Of a stretch of DNA of 64,000 nt, positions 11,671 through 26,225 are shown piece by piece; positions within the stretch are counted from its first letter, which is position 1; each line of letters starts with the position of its first letter. The stretch is taken from assembly GCF_035594125.1 (NCBI RefSeq), contig NC_087168.1, positions 18,917,150 to 18,981,149 on the forward strand, written 5' to 3'. This DNA comes from Scylla paramamosain (taxonomy: Eukaryota; Arthropoda; Malacostraca; Decapoda; Portunidae). The notes under the pieces were generated by a model. The model had not been told where the DNA came from and searched no databases. It worked only from the letters and a program-made list of their open reading frames with translations. Position numbers and translations under genes: made by a program.

Positions 11671-12361
11671 AAAAGACTTCGATGTTCAAATATTCACTAA
11701 CAACACTGCATTAAGAATCACTGAGAAAGGATTACCGTTAACCTATAAACAGTCCATGCATATTCTCAAATCTAAAGACAACAACAATAGCAACACACTG
11801 AAATTCTTAAGTCCTTAAATCTTCCGCTTCTCACCTGAATGAAGTTTAATACGTAAGACAGAAGAAAAAATCAACCCTTATTAGTAAGAGTGTAATCAGC
11901 AGTGAGTGATATCCAATTATAAGTGTCGCCTTCTCGCAGCTCGGGATTAAGTCAACTCGTGATTAATTTGCACTTCGAAAACTAAACTTACTTAGGAGAT
12001 AATTCCCTCAGATCTTCACTCGGCGTAATAATTAAGATCTTTTCACCTTTACACTGGATGCAGGAAGGGAAGAAATTACTCTCCCTCCTTAACAATGCAT
12101 ACGATGATCTTTTGGCGTGCCGGTAAAGTTTGTTGCCTTCCTGATTCTGATTAATACGAAGATGTCTGCCTTTATTACTGAGAGAGTCAGATTCATCCCT
12201 ACCAGAGTTTGCATCGCTTCATCTTTTGCCATAAGCTTCGTCCAGTTATTGCATGTTTATTTATTTATTTATTTATTTTTTTTTTACTTAATCTAAAGAA
12301 ATCCGAGCAAAAACTCGTGTGTATGTGAAATGATAAGTATTCTCGAGATTAAGTCTGTATG

Positions 12362-12363
<2 letters not shown>
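11667..12363. other. No recognised feature
   Basis: AT-rich sequence; a short (TTTA)n tract at 12256-12280. Confidence 0.4.
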
Positions 12364-12437
<74 letters not shown>

Positions 12438-12600
12438 GTTTCCAATTTCTTTTTTCTTTTTTTCTTTTTCTTTTCTGTTTTCCTTTTTTTTCTTTTTTCT
12501 CTTTTCTTTTTTTTTTCTTTTTTTTTCTTCTTTACTATTATCTTATTATTATTATCTTATTATTATTATTATCTTTACTATTTATCTATGATTACTCGAC
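12364..12600. repeat. (CT)n, T/C-rich tract and (ATT)n
   Basis: (CT)n of 70 bp, then about 100 bp of T-rich polypyrimidine and a short (ATT)n array. Confidence 0.95.
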
Positions 12601-13424
12601 ATAAAAATTGGCGAGTGCAACATAAGTTAATTTGCAACACAAGTAGATACACTAAATCATTACCAAACTATTTACGGTACTCATTAAAGGCTTTTGTCAC
12701 CAATATTTCACCCTTCTGTTAAAAAAAAAAAAAAAAAAATTACAATATTTCAAATGAATTTATCGGACTGCATATCAGCGTGATTTTGAATTTTATAACG
12801 CATCGTATTATAGAAAAAAGATAACTATGCACTTGTTATCTTATTATCGTTATAAAACTGCACGTGGCTTTTGTTCTTACGGCACAATAAAGGTCACGCT
12901 ACAAAATAAGAAAATAAATCATGAATATCAACAGTACTAACCACATAACATAATAGTATCCTAGTCTTAATTATTAACTCCTTTAAAAATACTAAGAAAT
13001 AAACCATCACATACGCCATTAATAATAACCCCATAATAATGACCTTGTAATAGTTATGGACTCCCTTTAAAAATACTAGTAAATGAACTATCATAGACGC
13101 CTATAGTAATAACCACGTAATAGTGTCATTAGTTATGAATTCCAGTGCTAACCTTTCAAAACCTTGTGCAAATTAGGTTGAGAAATTTATCAGACTCAAG
13201 AAAAAGACTAGATTTTAATAGATTATGTAGTAATAAGTTGGGAAATTCATTAAATTCAAGAAGACAAGATTTTCAATAAGCCATGTAGTAAAATTAAGTT
13301 GAAAAAATAACTAAACTCAAGATGAATTAGATAAATAAGAATTTCACAACTTACACAGTATTCAGTATATCAAATTTTGTTCCTTTAATGAAACCCACTC
13401 TTACAAGATAAACCCGTGGATTGA
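12601..13424. other. AT-rich sequence with local duplications
   Basis: TTAAAAATACTARKAAATRAAC is repeated at about 12983 and 13067, and AGGTTGAGAAATT-type words at 13170-13310. No coding signal. Confidence 0.4.
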
Positions 13425-14419
13425 AACGCTTAATTTTTCATAGGAACTGTTTCCAAAGGCCGCAGAAATAACAAGTCGGGTTTTCTTGAGTGCTTTCCTT
13501 ATCCGTGACACAAGATGCTCGTTAAACTATCATTATAATCATGAAGACACCCTTGAGAATCGCGAAAACTTCCAGTAGACCTTGGTAAAAAAAAAAGTGA
13601 TTTGTCAGATTTTCATGAGTGTTTTTTCCTACTCGTGACACAGGGTCTTCATTAAACTATCACTAGAATCAAGAAAACAGCATTGGAAACCACGAAAAGC
13701 TCCACTAGAACCCGGTAAAATAAGCCATGATAGGAGGCTGAAGTGTTCGAGAATACGATACTTTCTTAAAAAAAATATATAAAAAAACACGAATACTTCT
13801 ACTAAAACTTGGCCATATGAAATCCTGAATGGAGGCTTAAGTGACTAAAAATACGATCCTTTCTTGAAAACCACGATAATTTTCACTACAACCCAGAATA
13901 AGGAAATCATGATAGGAAATATTTAAGAATACACTTCCTCTCATGCGACACTCCTTCAGCAAATGTCGGAAAACAGTACACCTTTAACCCTGTACAATTT
14001 TTTTTCTTTTTTTTTCAGATAAATATTCCGCAGTAGTTTTCTATTACTACTGCTGTACTGTACTGGCTCATGCAACAACGAGTGCAAGCAAAAAATTCCT
14101 CGGGCACTGGATGCTGTCATAACTCTCACATCTGTCAGACAAGTGGAAAGTTATGCGATGCCCTTCGATGTGTAAATTAAAACGGAAAGGAAATAAAATA
14201 TGGAGTGAAATATTAATGCAAACCTATACCAACTACATACTGCCCACTGCTCCATGAGTGCTTCCCTATACATGATACAGGAACCTCGTTTACCAATCGC
14301 TGGAGTCATGAAAGCGCTCTTGAGAGTCACAATAACTTTCACTACAGCTTGATGAAAAAAAATCGTGATAGGAGACGAAGTAATTTGAGAAGAAAATGTG
14401 TTAAAATATCAAAGCTACG

Positions 14420-14450
<31 letters not shown>

Positions 14451-14520
14451 GAATCATGGAAACACCCTTGAAAGCCACAGCAGCTTCCACTAGAACATGG
14501 AGAAAGAAATAATGATAGGA
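13425..14520. repeat. Degenerate tandem array of the MITE-family core
   Basis: The sentence 'TTAAACTATCATTATAATCA, TGAAGACACCCTTGAGA, ACTTCCAGTAGACCTTGG' or parts of it recurs about six times (13525, 13655, 13780, 13860, 14280, 14450), which fits repeated duplication or nested insertion. Confidence 0.6.
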
Positions 14521-14584
14521 GACGAAGTGATTGAGGAAAAGAATGCGTGAAATATTAATGCTACAATTACCCCTAGTCCTACTC

Positions 14585-14619
<35 letters not shown>

Positions 14620-15257
14620 GCTCCGACAATGGATAATGTTTCCTCCAATTTACAGAGGCAATGTGTTTCGGGTAATGGCGTTGTGTTGCTTATGGGACGC
14701 TGGAGCAGAAATATTGGACTCGGCGTTTTCATATTTTTGAGTAAAGGCGTTCCAATTATTTCCTCTCCCTCTCCCTCTCTCTCTCTCTCCGCCCTCTCCT
14801 TCTCTCTCTCTTCTCTCACATACAACTACACACACGTACATATCAATTTTCCTACTTTCAACTATAGTTTTTGTTTATTAAGTATTTTGTATGTCCAACC
14901 GCAGACTAATACATGCTAGAAGGTACCAGTTCCTCGCCCTATGATGTCCAGCTCACCTCTTAGCCTCCCTTGCTCCTCCCAGCCTCACCTCGCTTCTTCA
15001 TCTCCCCATCCCGCATCGCTCTCTCCTCGCTTCACCTTCCCTCGCCTCGCAAAATCCTACGACCCGGAGAGCAACGAGAAAGTATTCCTGTCTGTCTGTT
15101 CGGAAAGTTTGTAGCGGAGTGTGTGTGTGTGTCTTGCAGCTAACTTTGCTGTGACACGTTTCCTTAATGCAGACCTGCGTAAAAGACAGGCAGTGAGATA
15201 GTTTTCACTGGCACCTACACCTACACTCGCTTGGGAACTAACATTACTGGGAGTTCC

Positions 15258-15301
<44 letters not shown>

Positions 15302-15718
15302 AGCATCCTTTGGAACGTCTTCATGTCTGGTACACGCATTGTTGCAAAGTACACACGCAAAGGTTTGAAGTCTCGACACACAGGTGGTGGTGAAAGCGTT
15401 TAGCGGAGTTGTGTGCAAAGCAAGGCGGCCTGCCACCTCCAGGGGTTCACAGACTGGGACGCCGCCTCGCCTTCACTATAAAAGACAAGGTCAAGAGCCT
15501 CCCGCCAGACCCTACCCGAGCACGAGGCTTTAGAGGAACCTGCTGCAAAGGAATGGAGGCTGAGAAAAAAAGCGGCCTAACCTGGTGGCGGCGCAGACTA
15601 AGGCTCCTAAAAAGCACTGTAAGGTTGTAAAGCTCATGGTGACTCACACTAGGATTATAAAGAGTATTACGAAAAGATTCATCAAAGGAGGACTAGGAAA
15701 GCGCAACACACACAAACA

Positions 15719-15761
<43 letters not shown>

Positions 15762-16054
15762 ACACACACACATACTATCCACCCCCTCTCCAAAACACTA
15801 CAACCAATTCAACAACACGTCACTTGATCTACGCCTGCAAATCTGATAAATATTCCATCATTTCTCATGCTAACAATGCCCAGCAGCAGTGTGTGTGTAC
15901 CGACGCTAGCTGCACGGGGGAGGACAGGTGTGAGCCGTCAGGTGTCAGGCGCTCAAGTGGCAGGTGAGAGAGGGGCGGCGTCCCTTACCACTGCTCCCTG
16001 ATCCCTACTAACCCATTGCACAACACACAAGGGGGAAACATCCTTAGAAGATGG

Positions 16055-16059
<5 letters not shown>
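14521..16059. repeat. Microsatellite-bearing sequence without genes
   Basis: (CTA)n 14578-14620, CT-rich 14761-14815, (GT)n 15260-15298, (CA)n 15721-15771. 14930-15060 and 15420-15620 are more GC-rich, but no exon could be defined. Confidence 0.85.

Positions 16060-16113
<54 letters not shown>
16060..16113. repeat. (GA)n microsatellite
   Basis: About 54 bp of GA. The following 16114-16420 shows no recognised feature. Confidence 0.97.
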
Positions 16114-16115
<2 letters not shown>

Positions 16116-16420
16116 CTTACCGAGCCTTACCAGGACTACAAGAGTTACCTTCAGTTAAGAGGAGTTCACATTAAGAGCGGTGAAGGGTGGCTGGCGCGGC
16201 GCTAATGGCCCTGACCACAGCCCAGGAAGTGTCTTAAAGGGCGGCAATGGGGCAGGAAGGAGCGACGCCAAAAAAAAGGTGATACATCGCTCCATTATCT
16301 GATCCTTCTATTTAGCGGAGTGAGAGCATTGGTGGAGGGAGAGAGGGGAGAGAATGAGAACGTGAAGAAAAAAGGAAAAAAATAAATAAGCTAAAGTGAA
16401 GATGTCCTTTAAATCTGGTG

Positions 16421-17225
16421 TGTATGAGAGGCGCGTTTCTTTCCCCTTCCTTAGTTTTGTCTTATTTACTGCCTGCATCGTTAACCTTACCCTGCTTCCT
16501 TGTCCCTGTCCTCCGAGCTCTTCCCTTTCTCTTGACTCTTTTTCTCTGTCCATTTACTCTGAGTCTCGATCGTTATGTACCCTGTTTCTTTACCAGTTCC
16601 CCTTACCAGCCATATCCCTGTTTACTTAATCTAATTCTTACCTTCCTTCCTTATTCTTATCCTGTTTCTCTTGTCAGACCTCTCCCAGTCCATTCATATC
16701 CCTCACAGCCCTGCCGCAGTCCTTTAAAACTTGCCACATCCCTCACAGCATCCTCACAGCCTTGTTACAGCCCTATATCACTGTCACATCCTTCCTTATC
16801 CTCATCCTGTTTCTCTATCCTTTCCCCCGTTTCCTTCTTCTTAATCATGTCTTCCTACTCTTACTCTACCTCCCTACCCTGCCTTTTTTTATGCTAAACC
16901 TGCCTTCTTATTCACATTCTCTAACCTATTTCTTCTTCTATACCCTTAATATTTCTTCTTTCTATTACAAAACTCCCTGTCCTAATTTTAACCTTGCTTC
17001 CATGCCTCCCTGCCTTCCTGTTCCCAGCACAACCTCCCTCTTCTTTCCCTTTAACATCACTGTCCTTATTATACCCTGCCTACCTTTCTCCTGCCTTCCT
17101 ATCCTTGTTTTTGGCCCTGCTTACTTATCTCCCTATCCGTTTAATCGTCTCCCTGCCTCCCTACCTCCCTATCCTGCCTACCTTCCTCCCTGCCTCCCTA
17201 CCCCCATCCCTGCCTCCCTCCTTCA
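16421..17225 (+). repeat. 800-bp polypyrimidine-rich tract
   Basis: Strongly C/T-rich on the + strand (TTCCTT and CCTGCCTCCCTA words), ending CCTCCTTCAG at 17225. Open frames across it are low-complexity Leu/Ser/Pro and not real proteins. The segment 16673-16790 is homologous to 17774-17896. Confidence 0.7.
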
Positions 17226-17441
17226 GGTACGGTCTCCAGTACTGGGAAAAACAGCACCCGAAGGAGCGTTCACTGCCTCTCGGGGGTAAAATGGTTACGC
17301 GGAAAGAGAATTCACATTGTGTCGAAGAACAAACATTTCTTTTTTGCTCTCTTTTCCTTCATGAACGGAAAGATTTCGACGCGTGAAAAACAGGTGATGG
17401 TTAGCTACCTTATATTTACCAAGACCTCGTTAGTGGAGTTG

Positions 17442-17472
<31 letters not shown>

Positions 17473-17539
17473 TTGTTGTAAACTGGACTCGACTTGACAC
17501 AGTAATCTATCCTTCTTTCATCCTTCCAGCCCTACCACG

Positions 17540-18070
17540 GCCGTCCTAGTTCTGCCAAGGTCCTCCCATCCTTGTTACAGCCCTTAGAGCCTTGTCACAG
17601 CCCTCCCAGCACCCTCACCTCCTTTGCACCCTTGTTACAGCCCTTTAAACCTTGTCACACTCCTCCCAGCACCTTCACATCCTTTACAGCCACGTTACTG
17701 CCCTTTAAATCTTGTCACGCCCCTCACAGCATTCTCACATCCCTTACAATCTTGTCACAGCCTTTTGAAACTTGTCAAACCTCTCCAAGTACATTCATAT
17801 CCCTCACAGCCTTGCCGCAGCTCTTTTAAAACTTGTCACACCCGTTACAGCATCCTCACAGCGTTGTTACAGCCCTATATCACTTTGTCACATCCCACTC
17901 AGCACTCTTAAAACCCTTCACAGCCTTGTTACAGCCCTCACAGTCTTGTCACAGGCTTCCTACACTTGTTATAACCATTTGAATTTTGCTACAGCCCTGC
18001 CAGCATTTCCAGAACTCTCACAGCCTTGTTTCAGCTCTCGTACACTTTTTATAGCTTTCCCAGTTCCACC
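17540..18070 (+). repeat. Minisatellite with degenerate 28-60-bp CACAGCCTTGTTACAGCCC units
   Basis: Repeated words CTTGTTACAGCCCT, CTTGTCACAGCC and CCTCACAGCA run through about 530 bp. One 115-bp stretch is shared with 16673-16790. Confidence 0.8.
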
Positions 18071-19107
<1,037 letters not shown>

Positions 19108-19112
<5 letters not shown>

Positions 19113-19767
19113 TTGGGTTGGTCTGGTCAGGAAATGCTTAAATTAAAATCTCTCCATATACGAAAGTTAAACTCTTTTTTCCTCTGTTCTTTTTGTTTTA
19201 TTTTCGTTTGAATTTTGTTTTGCTTTTACCTTAGTTTGGTTTCGTGTCTTTTTTTTATTTTCGGTTCAGTTCAGTTCAGTTCAGAGGAGCGTTTGTTCAT
19301 GTTGGGAAAAAAAAAAAAAAAACACGTAAGATTTTTTCTATCGTGCATAGAGTAGTGATCATGTTGCCTAGCTCATGAATATTTGGTTTAAGAGCTCTTT
19401 CAGAAAGTTATGGATTCTGGCGTCAGTTAAGCAATAATAATGTCAAGAATATTGTTCTTAGGCTTCATTCAGTAAGTTACAGAGACTAGCTTCAGTTCAA
19501 CAATAAAATGTGGACTAATGTAGAAAGTAATACCGTTTATCACTTATCTATGAACACACAAACACTCACAGATTCATCCCACTCTCGTCCTGTCATATCA
19601 ATGTCAATTTAAGTGGTTATCGGTATTTTTCATTGTTTGCATCTTTATTTGCTTTCCCAGCGTGTGTTTTTGCACTACTGACAAGCCTGGTTAAAGTTTC
19701 CCTCCCCTGTTTCATGTTAATGTTCGTCATTGGATTTGAGTTCAATGACTAGATATTAGGCTGCACT

Positions 19768-19770
<3 letters not shown>
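19108..19770. other. No recognised feature
   Basis: T-rich sequence with a short (TCAGT)n at 19262-19282 and a poly-A tract at 19307-19322. Confidence 0.4.

Positions 19771-19859
<89 letters not shown>
19771..19859. repeat. (CT)44 microsatellite
   Basis: An uninterrupted run of about 88 bp. Confidence 0.98.
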
Positions 19860-19861
<2 letters not shown>

Positions 19862-21014
19862 GCACAATTCAGGCTTGTCATTTACTGATTCGTAGATTAT
19901 ATCGCCAGACAAATTATATGTATAACCAATGCGTGTATCTCTTTTCGTTGGGCGTGCGTGAGTTGATGGCCCGGGCACTGCAAGCACACACATCATAATA
20001 TCATCGATGTATAAACACAGTATATACTTTCTAGGATCTATGCAACATTAAACTCTAACCAAGACACTCATGCCCAATCAAACATGTACAATACAAAATA
20101 GAGAAGTCACAGAACCACATTAATTTCTCAGTAGCGACATGGCATCTTGTCCAGGAAACAATACCAAGTTGGAGCTCCACGAAATTATTAATCTTACACT
20201 GGACAGCATCCTCAAACATTTCAGCGCCATGTCTCGACCACATTTAGCATGCTGAAGTCTACAGGGAGTTGTTACGTGGAGTTTTCAAGGGTTCTTTCAT
20301 GATTTTAGTTCTAGTTTAACAATGAGCCTGCATCATCACGGGGAAAAACACTCCTGGAAACCCAACTATTAATTTATCGAGCCTTTAATAGCAATCCTTG
20401 TGAGAGCAAAGGATCCTGAATTTGTATAATAAAGCTGGTAGAGTGAATCATTTCGTATGCATACAGTACCAAATCACCCGTCATAACAACACAAGGTTAA
20501 CTTCACTAAATACTCGTTTCCACCTTCGTTTCCTTATCACATCGCCTTATACGTATTAATAACAGTTACTTACTGACTCAGGTGTCCTAGGTAACTTGAT
20601 CAGGTGTTATGTTTATGAGTTACAGTTATTAAAGGTGTCCTTACCTTTCATTTATCCTTCTGTAGTACTTCCAACACGCACTCTGGACCTTCTTTCTTAT
20701 GGTAATTGCACATAACACACACAAAAACCACGCAACACACCCATATCAGTCCACTCAGCCTTGGGTATGTAAAGTCTTTGATTTGAATAACGGTCCCGCG
20801 GCAAGGAATGTAAACAAAAGAACGTAGGAACCTCCTCTGCCGCTCCCCATGTATGATATTTTTCATATCTTTCCTCCCTTTTCCCTCGTATCATAATCAT
20901 TTCCCCTATATTCCCCGCATTCTCATTTTCTACTCTTTTCTCTACTTGTCTCTAGTAATAACAGGGTCTAGGGGAAGTTATACAGTGACTGTTATAGTGA
21001 TATAATAATTATCT
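19860..21014. other. No gene; one MITE-family fragment
   Basis: Positions 20270-20400 (GTTTTCAAGGGTTCTTTCATG, ATTTTAGTTCTAGTTTAAC) belong to the MITE family seen at 13.4-14.5 kb. Nothing else seen. Confidence 0.45.
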
Positions 21015-21100
21015 AAGGGCCGCCGTGATACAGTGGGACCGCACGCGCTCTGGTAGTCGAGGGGTCAGTCTCACGGGTACGAATCATAATATTATAGCCT
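21015..21100 (+). mobile_element. tRNA-derived SINE head
   Basis: GGGCCGCCGTGATACAGTGG then, 40 bp on, ACGGGTACGAATC gives A-box-like and B-box-like (GGTTCGAATC with one change) Pol III elements at tRNA spacing. The 3' part is degraded. Confidence 0.5.
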
Positions 21101-22240
<1,140 letters not shown>

Positions 22241-22245
<5 letters not shown>

Positions 22246-23194
22246 AGTGATTGATCTTTTGAAATGAGCATGCATTATTGGCACACGTGAGTCATTTCGG
22301 TAAGTGGTCGCGGGCAGCAAGAGTGAAAGCTCAGAAGGGCTTACCAAAGTGTGCCTTTGTTGCAATACGCTCGGTTTAGTAAAGCACCGCTTGATTTTCT
22401 TTTTTGTCTCTCTAAGCTTCGTTCTTCATTTCCAAAATTTTAAAACACTAAAAAAAAAAAATGTTTTTTTCAAAATATATATATATGGTGAAGTGGTTTT
22501 ATGACTGAAGCTTTTGTGGTATATTATCTTTGAATCTTCCTTTTCTTTTTTTCTCTCTCTCTCTTTTTCGGGGGTGCAACGATGAAAAGATTAGTATGAA
22601 TGATGATAATAAGGATTTAGATTCTGAACAGTTTATACACGTAGCAGCTCTTATCTTACCGTAAACTGAAAAGGAGGGGGACAGACAGATATACTGACAG
22701 AAAAGAATAGGGAGCATACTTTGAAGTGCCTTGGTATCTCACAAATACTATTTTCAAACGCCAGTAATGATTAGTTAAGTATCTTTATCCTTTCTCCTCT
22801 CTCCTCTCCCATCTCCCTTCTTCTCTTTTCCTCCTTTTCTTCCTCGTCCTCCTCCCCAATCAGTCCATCCCACTGCCACTCACTCGCTGGATGAATAAGT
22901 AACGAGGAAGTGGTTCCGAGGCTCTCCGCTGTTTGATTGACGGGAAAGTGACACTGACGGAGAACACATCACATCTCAATACCGCGAACTCACTGCTAAC
23001 CCGCTGCCAGGTGACTTTTTTTCCACATTTTTTTACAGAGGTTCTTCATAAAGGGATGTTTGATTGTTAATTTCAGTTGGTGTTATTGTTATTGCTACTA
23101 ATTTTCAAGTTTTTTTTTTTTTAGGTCAGTTTTTCTTTCCGCTGATGCACTAAACTATTTATTGCAGGTGATATTACTACTACTACCACTACTA
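22241..23194. other. No recognised feature
   Basis: Mixed sequence; pyrimidine-rich at 22790-22860. No exon defined. Confidence 0.4.
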
Positions 23195-23196
23195 TG

Positions 23197-23234
<38 letters not shown>

Positions 23235-23744
23235 TTACTACTCCTACTGGTATTTCAACTAATTTCCAAAAGCCTTTTATTGCACAGTTCTTTACTACTT
23301 CACCAAACCACCAATTGCAGTTGTCAATAGCACTTCTTTTAATTATCAAGAGACTCTTTATACCTCAACTTTTCGCTAATTCACTGAACCCTTTATTGCG
23401 GATCTGAGGAGGTGTCGCGACCCCATCACAGCACCGCGACTCACTGGCTGCACGAGGATAAACGAGCAGATTCCTCCCAGTTTTGTCTCGTGGATCAGGT
23501 TCCGACCACTGCGGTGTGACTTGAGCCATTACCAAGATGGATGCAGCTGCGGGAGGGTAACACAGTGCGACGCTCATCTGTTTCTTGTATCAGTGAGTTG
23601 GGGAACAAGTTTGCTCAGGGGTTTTATCAACATCAGGAACGTTTTGGCTCGGGAGCTTACGAAGACTGTGGAACTGGCCCAAGGAGATTGAAGCTGGATG
23701 TATTTTCGTTTTTGTCAGTCCTTTTTTCTTTTCTTTTCTTTTCT
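23195..23744. repeat. (ACT)n microsatellite and GC-rich segment
   Basis: (ACT)n 23195-23237. The GC-rich segment 23400-23700 contains a good initiation context CCAAGATGG at 23536, but the frame closes after MDAAAGG. Confidence 0.7.
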
Positions 23745-24110
23745 TGTCTTTTTTTTTTTTCCTACGTAAGAGGAGCTCTAACCAAGGGCAACTAGATAAA
23801 AGAGATTGAAGTTGGCTGAATGTTCGGTTTTATCACTGTCCTTTTGCTGGTTTTTCTTCTTATTCTTACGCAAGAGAGGCTCTGACCAAGGGCAACAAAA
23901 CTGGAAAAAAGACTTATAAATAAAAGCCCACTGATTGTTTCTTTTATCAATGAACTGGGGACAAGGAGACAGGCTGAGTGAATGTTCGCTTTTGTCAGTG
24001 TCCCTTTCTTTTAGTTTTTCTTCTGTCTTTTATATAAGAAGAGCACTGACCAAGGGTAACAAAAGGAAGAAAAAAAATCATAAATAAATAAAAGTCCAGT
24101 GAAGGTGCCA
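23745..24110 (-). mobile_element. Three successive LINE 3' ends, reverse orientation
   Basis: TACGTAAGAGGAGCTCTAACC, TTACGCAAGAGAGGCTCTGACC and TATATAAGAAGAGCACTGACC, each followed by AAGGGCAAC or AAGGGTAAC, at about 23763, 23866 and 24028. Each has a poly-T or T-rich left side, and GTTCG or TTTTGTCAGTGTCC links the units, so this is probably tandem duplication of one inserted tail. Confidence 0.65.
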
Positions 24111-24900
24111 GTATAATTTAAGAAGACAGAAGTAGCATAGCAAAAATCAAACTTCTACCTCAATGTACCCCAGCCCCAGGTCTTAATCTTGGAACCCTTA
24201 ACATCAAGCATACCACGAGTCTAAATACCAATCAACATCCATTCAATCAGTCGACCTGAAATTCACTGGACTTTGCCACGTGGCATCTCGGAGGCGACTG
24301 AGGCGACAGTAGCAGTACATAAGTGACGCCAATGTGCAAGTCGTGACGGGGCGCAGTGCATCACACTAATTAGAACGCTCTTGGCAGCAGCATCCCAGCA
24401 CAGGGCAATACGATCAGAATCATTATTGCTCATGTCTGTTTGGTAAGCTTTGGCTCTCTGGGGAATGGAAGTAATGGTCTGGCGCAATAATGGTAATGGC
24501 AGCGGCACGTGTACTGATTACTAGGGAAAGGTTTACGTGTCCTTACCGCCTGCATTTGGTCTTTTCCTCCCGGGTGGCCGAGGAAATGGTCTCGAGTGGA
24601 AAGGCTTTCAGAAGGTCACTTGTATTACTGATAAGAGGCGCCACGCTGCCTCGACGCGCGTGTAATGGAGGGCAGCGGGTGTAATGGGCTTGGAATCTAA
24701 TGGCCTCATTGTGTATGCGAGTGTTGGGGTGCAATGGCCACTACTGAATGACGTGAGGGCGTGGGAATGAGTATCTCGAGGACGTGGGCGTGAAAAATGT
24801 CACCACAACACACACACACACACACACACACAGCATTGAGGAAACACGTCACACATTCGCGGTAAAACATTCACCTCCTGCTATTTTTACATGGAAATTA
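24111..24900. other. GC-richer segment without a defined gene
   Basis: 24263-24508 is open on the - strand (81 codons, QTITSIPQRAKAYQTDMSNN...), with fairly balanced composition. No homology recognised and no clear splice sites. A (CA)n is at 24808-24832. Confidence 0.3.
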
Positions 24901-25671
24901 ACCTGATCAAGACCTACAGAAAATTAAAAAAGAGAAAAAAAGGTGAAAAACTATAACTGAGGTACCACTGCTTAATTTTCGCTCCCTAAAAAGTTAAGTT
25001 GAAATCCACGTAAAAGAAAAATAAGAGAAAATAAAGGTGGGTTTGTTTAATTACTGCTTTCCGCTGTTCATAAGCACACAATGCAACATTTCTTCCACAT
25101 AGAAAATAAGATAAGATAAAAGGGAAGGCTGTCTAATTACCGGTTTCCCGCTATTTTCAAGTACACAATGCAACACTTCTCCCGCAACTCACGACGCAAC
25201 ACTCACTTCGATACCTGCGCTGCGTTCTGTGCGTCAGTAAGTCAAGATACAGCGCAAGAACTACAACCGAAGTCCCTGTCCTCCTTTGCCCGGCTAAAAA
25301 TAAAGTAAAACAACGCCCAAAAACACAACAGGTCGACGGGATGTGCTGCAAAAAATATAAAGTGAAAGAAAATGTGAAAGAAAAACTGAATACCACAAAT
25401 TTCCTTTCCCAGCTGAGTTTACCTTTTTCATCTCCTTCAGAGCAGCTGGGTGGAGGTTGAGGTTTTGAAGATAGGATGGTGTTTCTGCTTTTCCATTCAG
25501 ATGTCTGCTCGTGTTTCAAACGTAATTTAAATTCTTTCTTTACCGCCACACGCACGCAGACACGCACCACACTCAAAACACTTCTGCAGACACACAACAC
25601 ACAGATGTAACACCACACTTTTGTTCCCAGCATCCGCGCAGGGACAGGTTTCCAACATGTAGACCAATTAC
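24901..25671. repeat. Local 84-bp-period duplication; open - frame
   Basis: TAATTACTGCTTTCCGCTGTT and TAATTACCGGTTTCCCGCTATT, each followed by ACACAATGCAACAYTTCTYC, lie at 25050 and 25134. A 158-codon - frame at 25633-25157 looks like chance (Cys/Val- and Phe/Ser-rich). Confidence 0.5.
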
Positions 25672-26225
25672 GGTTTCTCTTCTTTCTCTTTCCTTTTCAT
25701 TGGTAGGTCGTCGTTTTCTTTCCACTAATTTCAGATGACTACTGCAGTGTTACTTCTGCACTTTTTCTTTTCTTCGTCTCAGTCCTCAAATTTAATCATA
25801 CTATGTTCCTCTTCTGTTTCCTTCAATGTTCCTCTTCTTTTTCTTTCCTTTTGATTACTAGGTCGTTGTTTTCTTTTCATTGACAATAATTATAAGTCTA
25901 CTTTAGTGGTATTTCTGCATTACTCTTCTCTTTTCTTCTCTATCCTTAACTTTAAGCAATTAGGGATACTGTCCCTCTTCGTTTTCTTTCCTTTTCTGTT
26001 GCTAGTTCGTCGTTTTCTTTTTCCACTAACAATTATCAGAAGTCTATCTACTTTAGTATTACTTCAGCACTTCATTACTCTTTTCCATCCTGCGTATTTA
26101 ATGTTCGTCGTATTTTTCTTTTTTTTTCCATTGCTAGTCATCGTTTTCTTTCCACTAACAATAATCAGAAGTCTACTTTACTGTTACTTTTGCACTCTTC
26201 TTCTGCATCCTCAACTTCTGGCTTT
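25672..26225. repeat. Four-copy minisatellite, 125-158-bp units
   Basis: TTTCCTTTTCATTGGTAGGTCG, then CGTTTTCTTTCCACTAA, then AGTCTACTTTAGTGTTAC and GCACTTTTCTTTTC recur at about 25688, 25846, 26000 and 26125. The decay is mild enough to align by eye. Confidence 0.8.

Noticed and set aside
16418..17386. Open frames of 130-175 codons on the + strand
   Set aside because: Low-complexity Leu/Pro/Ser translation of a polypyrimidine tract, with no domain or codon signal.
17540..18070. CRISPR-like array of short repeats
   Set aside because: Repeats are degenerate without constant-length unique spacers, and the genome is eukaryotic. It is a minisatellite.
21015..21100. Functional tRNA gene
   Set aside because: The B box has a mismatch (GGTACGAATC) and no acceptor stem can be closed; a SINE head is likelier.
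23536..23560. First coding exon starting at the ATG in CCAAGATGG (MDAAAGG)
   Set aside because: Only seven codons before a stop; the donor is weak and no partner exon was found.
24263..24508. 81-codon frame on the - strand with balanced composition
   Set aside because: Looks more protein-like than most, but no homology, no splice sites of quality and no neighbouring exon, so not called.
25157..25633. 158-codon frame on the - strand
   Set aside because: Cys/Val-rich then Phe/Ser-rich composition, no recognised motif, no splice or promoter context.
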